Shown here piece by piece: positions 36,901 through 48,900 of a stretch of 64,000 bases of DNA. A program made the translations under genes and the position numbers. Every line of letters begins with the position of its first letter. Within the stretch, counting starts at the first letter, position 1. The stretch is from Omphiscola glabra (lineage: Eukaryota; Mollusca; Gastropoda; Lymnaeidae): positions 30,835,354 through 30,899,353 of the forward strand of contig OZ024809.1 of the NCBI GenBank assembly GCA_964017045.1, in the 5' to 3' direction. A model generated the notes under the pieces. That model worked only from the letters and a program-made list of their open reading frames with translations. It was not told the origin of the DNA and made no database searches.

Positions 36901-38219
36901 AAAACTGCGACAAGAACATTTTATCTTTAAATGATCAAAAGATAATTCAGACTCATAGAAATATAGAGGTTCAATAAATTACTTTGGGGCATCATATCAG
37001 AACATAGAAAGGGCATTTTCTTTTCTATCCGACGTTCAGTCACGTTACATTGTTACTCGGAGGACAGGTTTGTCAAAAACAACATCCCAACTTAGGTTAG
37101 GTGGTAGGCGACACTATATAATGAATCTGTCCAAACCCCCCCAGCTGAGATCACTAATTTTTCTGAATGCCAATTTCTTTATCTTTCATATTGGAATAAT
37201 TATGGACAGATTATATTACTTTAGAAAAGGGGGGGGGGGGGGGGGGGGAAGGAGTGCCGAAAAAAGTGTGGGGTTGGATTGGGGGGGGGGGGGTTGGATG
37301 GGACGGTGGTCATATTTATGATTAACAACAATTAATTTGGTTTCATATTTTTAAAAAAATATTTTGTATAGGTTTTTGTTACATAATCCACAAACAAGAA
37401 AACCCTCATTGATTACAAGCACTTCAACATGAAAATAATGCAAGCAAGTTTTGTTTCTGCAGTGAGTGAAGAAATTAATTTTGTTGTTGTTAGAAATTTC
37501 TCTTCCATTGCTACTTTCACACCAATCACCCATGCCCATGGTTTCAGTTCATGCAAGATGCAAACAATAAATAACAAATTTGTGACAGATGTGTCTTTGT
37601 GTTCTCTTGCCAACACAAATATATATATATATATACATGTATGTCCTCATACACTTAACACCAGCCGGGTTGTTTATTTACACAATACGTAACAAGTGCG
37701 GGACGTAGTGACATTATTTGGCTCTCACTGAAATAAATTAGGCTCAATCTGACATTCCTTTATTTTTGTTTGTTTGTTTGGCAATAGATTTTTCTTTTCT
37801 ATCATGAAAATTAAAAAAAATATTAATAATTACAAATTATAACCTGTGAAAGATATACAAATTTCCCTTATAGTTCAACTTATGTCAGATTCAGGCCCTA
37901 AAGCAATATGTTACATTTGTCTATTATGAGTAAATGGCCTTCTAGACAGTTTTACATGATATTGAAAGACAAATAACAGCAAATAATATAGCTCCTGTCA
38001 AAAAAAATAATTCCAAAATTACATATGGTTCCAGATGTATATTTTTAGTTCTTTGCCCAGTTAGCAACAGTTTTGCTGAAATCTATATTCTGCTATTATT
38101 CTGTCATTTTTAGACGGTTCAGGAAAATACTGAAAAAAAAGTTCACATTTCTAAAGCATTAAAATAATAATTTATTTATATTTTAAATTTCATGTTCTTA
38201 TTGTCTCTAAAGAGTTCAC
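33901..38219. other. Gene-poor region, nothing coding supported
   Basis: Unique AT-rich DNA between the coiled-coil gene and AGFG, with poly-G tracts near 35331-35352, 37209-37228 and 37280-37291 and an AT dinucleotide run at 37620-37633. The open frames here are short and include G/P-tract artefacts. Confidence 0.5.
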
Positions 38220-38221
38220 TT

Positions 38222-38376
38222 CATTGTTGGAGGTCCTTCAAAACTATACACGAAACAATGTATGTTGGCCCATCTCATTGTTAGAGGTCTTTCAAAATTA
38301 TACAGTAAACAATTTATGTTGGCCCATCTATGCAGTTGGCCCATCTATGCAGTTGGCCCATCTATGCATCTGGCCC
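38222..38376. repeat. Two short direct repeats
   Basis: Two copies of a segment with GTTGGCCCATCT and TTCAAAA..TATACA, followed by four TATGCAGTTGGCCCATC-like 17-bp units. Confidence 0.75.
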
Positions 38377-38647
38377 ATCAAGGCAGAGATTAATCGAATG
38401 TTTCATTCAAAAGTTTAGTTTATTTACCTGTTATAATCATGTTTATAAAGCTACTCTCACTCAACCGTCCAATCATTTTGTTACACTTCAATCAACTGGC
38501 TTATGAAACATCCCATTACAAGAGCTTGCAACAAAACAAACCATTTCAATTTAAAATTTACATAAATTTGTGTTTTCATGCAAAAAAAGATGGGAATTTA
38601 TTTATTTAAAAATAATAAAGATAAATGAATGGGAAAAAAAAAGCACA

Positions 38648-38798
38648 GTCAGAAGCCTCCTAATCAGAAGCCTCCTTATCAGAAGCCTCCTAATCAGAAG
38701 CCTCCTAATCAGAAGCCTCCTAATCAGAAGCCTCCTAATCAGAAGCCTCCTAATCAGAAGCCTCCTAATCAGAAGCCTCCTAATCAGAAGCCTCCTTT
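38648..38798. repeat. 15-bp minisatellite CAGAAGCCTCCTAAT, 10 copies
   Basis: Ten nearly perfect units; the second reads CCTCCTTAT. Period divisible by three gives artefactual QKPPN/IRSLL frames. Confidence 0.95.
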
Positions 38799-39458
38799 AG
38801 TACCACTCAAAGATTGGACATGCTGTGAAATTTAACACAAAGCAATTCACTTAGACTGCAATAAATGAGACTAACAAAGATCTCATTCCCCACTTTGGAT
38901 GCAATTAATGAGATGGTGACCTGGACTAACGAAGAACTCTTCACAACTATTACTTTTCACATTTAAACAAAATAATACTTTTCAAAAATCAACACTTTTA
39001 CTGTAGACACGCATATGACCATTATTATGTTATTTAATTCCTTCTAAAAACCCAGTCATCAAGTACTTAAACTATGGCAATGGAACATCTAAGCCATATT
39101 TAAGCAATAAAATAAAGTGGCCAGCATTCTGTAATATTTCCAATATTTCAATCATTCAAAATTTTAAAAAAAATACTTGATAATATACTTTAAATTTGTA
39201 ATTTCAAGATTCATTTTAATATATCTAAATGAAGTATCAATATAAATTTAAAAAAACCCACCTCTGGCAGACCGAGAATTGCATTCAATTCAATCGTATT
39301 TTAATACTTTTAATCTAAAATATATACAGATAAAACTAATCATCCAATAGCGAGGCAGCCGAAACAAACAAACAAACAAACAAAACCTCGGCTTAGTTAA
39401 ATTATAACAAAAAAAAAGCTTGATCTGTTCATTGACATCTGACAAGAAAAGAATGTTT

Positions 39459-39557
39459 CCTTGCTTGAAGGGTTCTCATTTCTGTGGGCCTTCCTGCTTG
39501 AAGGGTTCTCATTTCTGTGGGCCTTCCTGCTTGAAGGGTTCTCATTTCTGTGGGCAC
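39459..39557. repeat. 33-bp tandem repeat, 3 copies
   Basis: Unit contains GCTTGAAGGGTTCTCATTTC followed by TGTGGGCCTTCCT. Confidence 0.95.
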
Positions 39558-40384
39558 CTGGAGAATTGGAGATGCCCTTATACTGTAGATGAAAGCTACA
39601 CAAACATTGGAACAAGATACGTTTAGGCTTGTTTGGTTTCTACACAGAGACTAAACTATGATCAGGAAATACTTAAGTTTTAAATTTTAAACAATTTGTT
39701 ATTTCTTGTTTTAGAATATCTTCCGAAGAAGGCATTTAGTAGAAACTTCCATTTAATTGTTCCGTCTTTTTTTCCAAACCTAAACTTGTTTTGTTCCACC
39801 AATTTATTTACTTCACAAGGCTTGAATGCAGTCCCCCCCCCCCCCCCCCATATATTATCCCTTTAAAACTACACAAGGTCAACAAAACGTGGTGGTACCA
39901 TTCTAAACACAGAGTGGCAGATGAACTTGTTCAGTGGTTACAAACTACACCAGAAGAAGCTTACCAGCAGTAACAAGCCTTATCTTATGTTTCCCATACA
40001 ATGATAAAACATGTTTTTTTTCCCCCTGTGGACTATTTAAGGATGTTGAGACTCAATGCCTCATAAAATGTAATTTACCAATCTAAAGGGCTGCAATCCA
40101 AGGCAAACGTAAAAATATGAACTTCTTTTCCCATACCCACAATGCCACAGCAGACTGTATCCTTTCCCACAATTGGCAAAATGGTTAATTAAAAAAAGAT
40201 TTTTACAAAAGCTTTCCTATAAAGACATGAAACAAAGAATATTGTACATGGATGAATGATTTCAGATAAATTAAAAAAATTCCTGACTGCACTGTCTTTA
40301 AGTTTAGCATTTTCACAGTAGGCCTATGCTTCTACAGAAATAAGATTTGGAAATCTTAATAATACAATAGCAAAATCACTACCC

Positions 40385-40475
40385 AAAATAGTGCCCAATC
40401 ACAAAGTAGTGCCCCGTCACAAAGTAGTGACTCGTCAAAAAGTAGTGCCTCATCACCAAGTAGTGCCGTCATACA
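40385..40475. repeat. 18-bp repeat GTCACAAAGTAGTGCCCC, about 5 copies
   Basis: Diverged units all with AGTAGTG. Confidence 0.85.
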
Positions 40476-41103
40476 GACTTTACATTAGATGGAAATGAAA
40501 TTTCTGTTCACCATTAAAATGATGTTATGTTGACAGCTGTCGGACACTGGAAATAATTTTTTTTTTAAATTTGCTTCTTCTAATGTTCAACAGCCCTGCT
40601 CGACTTGTGTTCCCAAATGTATTGAGTAGCAGTCTAGCAGTGTAACATCAACATGGTAAGGGGCTTAGAGAGCGCATGACAAGGAGTGGATGACAATTAA
40701 AGTGCTTTGCCTCAGACCAGTTGATAGTGCTCACATTTATTTGTAATGCAAACTCTAAATCATGTGAGTGGCACCATTCTTGTATGATTTTGTGTGTGGG
40801 GGTGAAACCAAAGAAGAAAAAAAAATACATGTGGTCATTTAGTCGGACATGACCTATGATACAGCCACTACCCCCTGTTGTAAAACCCACAAGAAATACA
40901 TGACCATTATGTGCAATGCACAAATCCCACAAAAAAAAAAAAAATCATTACGTTGCCGTGAGCCACCCAGATCACAAGATGGCAGGTTGTTAAAAAGAAA
41001 AATAGCTTTAAATAACAAGGACTTTCTTTCATTGGGAAATTAGGGAAATTCTTCACTTTCAGCTTGTCTCTTTTTTTCCTTATCTTCTTCCATTGTACGA
41101 AAC

Positions 41104-41398
41104 TGTTCCATACCATATGCTAATGTTCCATACCATATGCTAATGTTCCAAACCATATGCTAATGTTCCATACTATATGCTAATGTTCCATAACATATGC
41201 TAATGTTCCATAACATATGCTAATATTCCAAACCATATGCTAATGTTCCATACTATATGCTAATGTTCCATACCATATGCTAATGTTCCATACCATATGC
41301 TAATGTTCCAAACCATATGCTAATGTTCCATACTATATGCTAATGTTCCATAACATATGCTAATGTTCCATAACATATGCTAATGTTCCATACTGCAC
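41104..41398. repeat. 20-bp minisatellite CATATGCTAATGTTCCATAC, about 15 copies
   Basis: Units vary only in the last four bases (ATAC, AAAC, ATAA, ATACT), and the variants recur in a patterned order, suggesting duplication of multi-unit blocks. Each unit has the octamer ATGCTAAT and an NdeI-type CATATG. Confidence 0.95.
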
Positions 41399-41674
41399 AC
41401 TAAGATTAAATTTGTTTTAACATGAAAAAAAAACAAACCCAAAAAACAATACAAATAATTTTTCACCTTATAATAAGCATCTTAAAATAGTGTCTCCTAA
41501 AATGACTTTCGGTTCTGTTCTTATGATAAAATTTGAACAATAATAAACTATTTCAAGATGGAAACTGAAATAGAACTTGATCTGTGATTTTCTTTTTATA
41601 CGAAAGACAAATTTGAAAAAAAAAAAAAAAAAAAAAAAACTCCATAAGACTATAAGCATTTGCTGAAATAATAA

Positions 41675-41758
41675 TTTTAAATGTACAATCCATTAGTGGA
41701 TAGGATTACTAGTTGCAAATGTACAATCCATTAGTGGATAAGATTACTAGTTGGAAAT
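41675..41758. repeat. Two-copy direct repeat
   Basis: AAATGTACAATCCATTAGTG and following GGATTACTAGTTG occur twice, about 44 bases apart. Confidence 0.85.
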
Positions 41759-42075
41759 GTAGATTTCATTACTGGTTAGTAGTTTTATTTGCTTTTTTTT
41801 CCCCACATGCATTATTGATACTGGTTTTGTCTGCACATTTTGAGCACAGGACTGTTCTCTAATGTTCAGGCCCCTCGTCTCTATATGTTGTCGTCGACAA
41901 TAAATAGTCTGATGGGAAGCTAACGCCTCCGATTAAAAAAAATGAAATGCCTCATTTGTCAAAGCTGGTTGAAGGTGAGATTGTTATCACTGGGCCGAAG
42001 CTGTCACAAGAAGGGGTTTGTGGAGCCACTGGGTGGTGGGACTTGCTGGTGCATTGCAGTGTTCTGGGAACAAAT

Positions 42076-42545
42076 GGAACAATGTCAGTCAATTAGAACA
42101 ATGTCAGTCAATTAGAACAATGTCAGTCAATTAGAACAATGTCAGTCAGTCAATTAGAACAATGTCAGTCAATTAGAACAATGTCAGTCAATTAGAACAA
42201 TGTCAGTCAGTCAATTAGAACAATGTCAGTCAATTAGAACAATGTCAGTCAATTAGAACAATGTCAGTCAATTAGAACAATGTCAGTCAGTTAGAACAAT
42301 GTCAGTCAGTCAATTAGAACAATGTCAGTCAATTAGAACAATGTCAGTCAATTAGAACAATGTCAGTCAATTAGAACAATGTCAGTCAGTCAATTAGAAC
42401 AATGTCAGTCAGTCAATTAGAACAATGTCAGTCAGTCAATTAGAACAATGTCAGTCAATCAGAACAATGTCAGTCAATTAGAACAATGTCAGTCAATTAG
42501 AACAATGTCAGTCAATTAGAACAATGTCAGTCAATTAGAACAATT
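42076..42545. repeat. 19/23-bp minisatellite AACAATGTCAGTCAATTAG, about 24 copies
   Basis: The basic unit is 19 bp; several units carry an extra GTCA making 23 bp. It lies just downstream of the AGFG coding end. Confidence 0.95.
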
Positions 42546-42673
42546 TACAAATTTACAATTTTTAATAGAATAAAACTGAGGATAGTGCTACATGTACTTT
42601 GGGTACGATATCACCATATGGGCATATATCAATTACATTATTTCTTGTGATAATAATTTTTTCTCCACCAATT

Positions 42674-42679
42674 TTTATT
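42674..42679 (-). terminator. Candidate poly(A) signal for AGFG
   Basis: An AATAAA on the minus strand about 280 bases after the AGFG stop codon and before the 19-bp satellite. AT-rich DNA yields such hexamers by chance, so this is only the nearest plausible site. Confidence 0.3.
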
Positions 42680-42811
42680 TTATATCTTGAGATTTGGAAC
42701 TAGTAACGTTCTCTACCTTCCCATAATACTTAGATTTTATGTACTTTCTAGTACTAGTATGTTTCCATTTTGAGGCCTCTTCCTTTCAACCAGTCACCTC
42801 TTCTCCTTTTG

Positions 42812-42848
42812 ATCTGTTCTCTTCGATGAAGAAGGCTTCTAGCCAAAA
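42812..42848 (+). repeat. Degenerate third copy of the CTGATGAAGGC..GCCGAAAC motif
   Basis: CGATGAAGAAGGCTTCTAGC then CAAAAC resembles the motifs at 48429 and 53761, but the core is altered. Confidence 0.4.
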
Positions 42849-42956
42849 CATTATTGTTAGTTACTGCTTAGTTCTACTTTTCAAGCTTGGCCCCTGTCTT
42901 GCTCTTAATATTCCTAATATCTGACATCAAGTTTGAAAAAATAAAAATCTAAAACA

Positions 42957-45900
42957 TCATACCATAAAAGGATTGACAACAGGTTGTGTTGGAGCTCCTT
43001 GATGCGGGGGCATCTGCCCCCATCCTGCCGCCTGTGCCATATACTGTTGCTGAGAGAATGCAGCAGGGCCGCCGTAACCCCCCGACGTTGGCGTCATGTT
43101 GTAGCCTCCGTTCTGCATGGGAGGGAACTGGCCGAATCCAGCCGGCTGAGCCGCAAAGTGGGTCCCAAAGCCTGCTGAGGTTGGTATGCCCCCAGCCTGA
43201 GAGAACTGGGACATGGACAAGGATGATGTTGCAGCTGCCCCGAATGGGTTGACTGTGGACACGGGAGCAGCGCTGGCAAAAACATTCATTCCTGGATTGC
43301 CGCCCCCACCAAAGGGGTTCGCCGCTGAAACTGTAAAAAAAATAAATTCAATTTGAAAATATTTGAAATGATGATTTTGGTGCTATAAAAGGATTAAATA
43401 TTTTTCTAATAGTTAGACTACCGTGTAGAACGATTAAAAGTTAACTATTAAAGTTAAAAAAAATGACAACAATTTTGGTGTTAAAATATTTCTTAAAGTT
43501 TCCCCAACACCCAAATTGATTTAAAAAAAAAAACAGATAGTAGAAAGAATGTGATAGAAATAGCTGAAAGAATGTGATAGAAATTATTATTACTGGTAGT
43601 TTTCTATAGCGTGGTACCTCAGCCTAGGGCTAGGCTCACCACGCTGTACATACAATTTAACAAACATAATCATGAACTTAAAAATTAAAAATAGCTGAAA
43701 GAGGATGACAGAAATATAAAAAATTGGAAGAATGTTTAATGCCACTGGCCGAAACACCTAAAAATGGAAATGCTTTCTTTCTTCTTAATGAAAGTTCAAA
43801 TCTACAGTACAGAGATCTACAGTACAGAAAACAGAGATCTACAGTACAGAGATCTACAGTACAGAGATCACCAGTACAGAGATCTACAGTACAGAGATCT
43901 ACAGTACATAGATCACCAGTACAGAGATCTACAGTACAGAGAACAGAGATCTACAGTACAGAGATCTACAGTACAGAGATCTACAGCACAGAGATCTACA
44001 GTACAGAGATCTACAGTACAGAGATCTACAGCACAGAGATCTACAGTACAGAGAACAGAGATCTACAGTACAGAGATCTACAGTACAGAGATCTACAGTA
44101 CAGCGATCTACAGTACAGAGATCTACAGCACAGAGATCTACAGTACAGAGATCTACAGTAGGGAGATCTACAGTACGGAGATCACCAGTACGGAGATCTA
44201 CAGTACAGCGATCTACAGTACAGAGATCTACAGTACAGAGATCTACAGTACAGAGATCTACAGTACAGAGTAGAAGTCCCCAAACCAACAGCAGGGATAT
44301 TTTCCCCTCCCTAAAATGTACCCCTTTGTTCATTGTGGTTATTTTCATATGCCATTTGAGTCCAATCAATGCAGCCCAGCTAGGTTAAAAGTTTTGTGAT
44401 CTGGTCAAGAGTAATTAAAAGCTAGCATCTTAATTTCAATGTTTGTCATTCATGCGTGAAATGCTTTCAGTAAAAAAAAAAGTAATTTCTTTTAGTTTTA
44501 GATCAGGATATTTTGTTTTATATCACTACAATTCAAGAGCTGTTAATGATGCATCTATGTAACAACACAAGAGCTGTTAATGATGCATCTATGTAACAAC
44601 ACAAGAGCTGTTAATGATGCATCTATGTAACAACACAAGAGCTGTTAATGATGCATCTATGTAACAACACAAGAGCTGTTAATGATGCATCTATGTAACA
44701 ACACAAGAGCTGTTAATGATGCATCTATGTAACAACACAAGAGCTGTTAATGATGCATCTATGTAACAACACAAGAGCTGTTAATGATGCATCTATGTAA
44801 CAACACAAGAGCTGTTAATGATGCATCTATGTAACAGCACAAGAGCTGTTAATGATGCATCTATGTAACAACACAAGTTGATGCATCTATGCAACAACAC
44901 AAACTAATGACAGATTCTGTAATATGCAGCATCAGCTAGCATGACAAGGCACAATAAAGGGATTGCAAACTACCACAAGTAAATGAGCGGCTTCAATGGC
45001 AAAAAAATGTACATGACAAGCAACCTTTAACATAGGATGTTGCTTTGACATAGGATGTTGCTTTGACATAGGATGTTGCTTTGACATAGGATGTTGCTTT
45101 GACATAGGTAGTTGCTTTGACATAGGATGTTGCTTTGACATAGGATGTTGTTTTGACATAGGATGTTGATTTGACATAGGATGTTGATTTGACATGGATG
45201 TTGCTTTAAGAAACTCTGCAAAACTTGTTTGGCATACAAAGTACATAATGATAAATAGAGTTAGTTTATGAGGACATCAGCAATCCAGAATTGAAAAGTT
45301 CAATGCACAAAAAGCCACTTTAAGTCGAGGAAGGGACTAACAGGGAGACTTTTTAGAACATTATGAGCTTTAAGTTGTACATAGATCACCATTTGATAAC
45401 ACCCCCGTCCCCCTTTGTTATTACAGTTTAAGTTTTAGTATTCCAAGTTGCAATATCTAATATTCCAACATTAGTTTTTTTAGTTTATGTTTTCTCGGTC
45501 CCTGACCCAATCCAATCTTATTCATTTCAGGCCCAAAGAAGCCAATGGAAGAACAAAATAAAATGTGTATTCAGGCATCGTAAGCGCATCGTAAGCGTAC
45601 ATTAGATAGTCGCTAACACTACGTAAAGTTAGGACTGGGTCTTTTCAAATATTAGTACAGTCGAACCCACTTATCTCGACCTCGGTTAATTCGCCAACCC
45701 TATTGAGTCGACATTTTTGAAGTGGAACCGCCAAATTCTCTCTTTGTCTTAGCATTTTCTCATCGGTTATGTCAATTCTTTTATGTCGCCGAACCCTAAC
45801 ATCTCGAGCACAAAAGAGGGCCAAATTTGCCACTTAACGTTGGTTATCTCGATCCCCATCCAATCGCCAGCTTTTGAAAATGTTAGTTATCGATGCCACG

Positions 45901-48900
45901 AAAGGAAACCACAATTTGACTTCACATCTTGTGACCTCATTCCGCTGATAGCGTCATGCGCAATGACTATATAGTTTATATGAGGCAACGCATCCTCTTT
46001 CAACTTTGGCACATGAATAATTAATTAAAGCTCTCCCTGACCAATGGCTTAATAGTTTTTGCACACAGCCAAATCTTATGAATGAAATAGTATTACGGTA
46101 TAGTCATTATGCAAATTTTTAGTAGTCTCCCTTGCTTTACCGAAGTACCTAATGTACATTTTTTATAGCATGCCGATCGCTTCATCAAACAAATAACGGC
46201 AACGCTGTTGTGTAAAAAAAACCTCCAAAAACACGTGCATTTACATTCTCATTTATTAACGCACATCATGTACATAAAGAAATTTCAAGCACATGTTAAT
46301 ATTTTGCCACCATATTGGTTTTTGTTTATCTCGATCATCGGTTATCTCGACGCTTTTAGGCAAACCCCGAGGCCGTGGACATAACCGGGTTGTACTGTAT
46401 TCTAGGAGAATACTTAAATATCTGAAGCAATTTTGAAACATGTGAAAAATAAAATGAATAAATTTTGTTCGCTTAGTCCAAGCTAATCACGTGTCAACAT
46501 TGAAAAGAAAGGAGCATGGCTAAGTTGACACAGTCAAGTCCATTTTCCTCACACTCACGTGTCAACATTGACAGGAGAGGAGCATGGCTAAGTTGACACT
46601 GTCAAGACCATTTTCCTCACACTCACGTGTCAACATTGAAAAGAAAGGAGCATGGCTCAGTTGACACTGTCAAGTCCATTTTCCTCACACTCACGTGTCA
46701 ACATTGACAGGAGAGGAGCATGGCTAAGTTGACACTGTCAAATCCATTTTCCTCACACTCACGTGTCAACATTGACAGGAGAGGAGCATGGCTAAGTTGA
46801 CACTGTCAAGTCCATTTTCCTCACACTCACGTGTCAACATTGAAAGGAAAGCAGCATGGCTAAGTTGACACTGTCAAGTCCATTTTCCTCACACTCACGT
46901 GTCAACATTGAAAAGAAAGGAGGATGGCTCAGTTGACACTGTCAAGTCCATTTTCCTCACAGTTACATGTCAACATTGACAGGAGAGGAGCATGGCTAAG
47001 TTGACACTGTCAAGTCCATTTTCCTCACACTCACGTGTCAACATTGACAGGAGAGGAGCATGGCTAAGGTGACACTGTCAAGTCCATTTTCCTCACACAT
47101 ATCTATTGGTAAAAACCAAACACATTAGATACTTTGTTGCATAGTAGAAGAAAAAGTCATACAAAATACATAATTTTTTGGTTAACAATTTTAGAAACCG
47201 AAACTAGCCATCTGTCATATTTATTATTTAGGCAATGATAAGCTTGTTTTGAAAACTTCAGAATTTTTTTTTTTAATAAAGTTTAGCAATAAAGGTTATA
47301 ATAGTTATATTTTATAGAATGTTATTTGAAATCCTGTAGTTGTTATCGGGATATGTCACTGTGGAGTAGAAGCCCACTAAAATACAATGTTATTTGAGGT
47401 CCTATAATTGTTATCAGGATACGTCATTGAGGAGAGGTAGCCCACTCAAATACACAAAAGCATTGCTTCCCTAAACAAGCCTGGCACCGCATACAGTGTC
47501 AACATTATGACAGCAGACCGTGTCATCATTATGACAGCAGATAGTATGAACATTATGACAGCAGATAGTTTGAACATTATGACAGCAGATAGTGTGAACA
47601 TTATGACAGCAGATCGTGTCATCATTATGACAGCAGAACATGTCATCATTATGACAGATCATGTCATCATTATGACAGCAGATCTTTATGGAAAAAGATT
47701 ATAAAAAATCCCAAAAGCCCCTAAGGATGCTCTCATAAAAAAATTAAATTGGAAGTCTCGACTGAAAGATAAATATGCAGTTCAAATAAAAAAGATTTTA
47801 AAAATTTTTCATTTAAAATATGCATCAGCTGGTAAATGAAAAGACAGACAATTTTCTGGACTAGGAAGTGAAGCAGTTAGTACATAGTATAAGCTCCAAG
47901 CAAGGAAGATAATTTTTAATCAAATATGCAGAATCAAATTTTTATTAGTTGCTGCATTTGTAAAAAAATAAATAAAAATAATTGATAGTTGATTGTCTGG
48001 CATGCAGGATTTACCGTTGGAATGTACGAATGGGTTCCCAGGACTGCCTACAATTAAAATAAATTGAAATACATGATATTCCTGGGTTCCCAGGACTGCC
48101 TACAATTAAAATAAATTGAAATACATCATATTCCTAACAGACAAGCATGGAATTGAATTTTTATTTTTAAATTTACAAAAAAAATTTTTAAATTGAAAAT
48201 GATCTGTAAATCAATGGTTTAGTTCAGCTACTTGGTTCATTTGTTTATCACAAGATTTGTGGACCATTAAAACTTACAAGAAATTTATAAAAGTATGCTC
48301 CTAAGTGAAAATTTTTTTTAAAAAATAAAATAACATGTTATCACGCATGGGGAAGGGTGAAGTCTTACAAGATAATAAATAAGATGGAAAATTTTTAAAT
48401 TTTATTCTGTTTTTTCTGTTGTTTGTTCGCTGACGAAGGCTTCCTGCCGACACGTTCATTGTTTTGTTGAGTTCCTTTTTTTCAGGTTTAACTTTACTCT
48501 GTTTCACTCATTTCCAATTTTGCTAACCTGATTGCATTCTCTCCCCTTAATACCTTTAAAAACTTCATAGCTTGACATTCACTGTTTCAGAGCCATAACA
48601 TTAAAAAAATAATTGTTAAATTATTATTTGATTAAATTTTTTTTTTGAATCAATACCATGTAAACAGTGTATTTATTTCAAGTTAAAGGTTGATTAGAAT
48701 TAAGTCAATATAAAAAAAAACAAAACATTATTTTTTCAGAGTACGCAATATTGTATTTACCAGTAGAGGGTATCCCAAAGGCGGCTGAAGTAGGTGTGGA
48801 TCCAACAGGCATGCCGGTGGACCCTTGGCTGTTCCAGTTGATAGGTCCACCTGCAGCCGGCCCCGTTGTGCTCCAACTCACACCAGCTGTACTGTGTGAA

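Noticed and set aside
43724..44369. Frames of 145, 169 and 146 residues
   Set aside because: 15-bp AGATCTACAGTACAG repeat read in different frames.
44535..44905. CRISPR-like array of regular identical units
   Set aside because: The units are contiguous with no unique spacers, and the DNA is eukaryotic with introns; it is a minisatellite.
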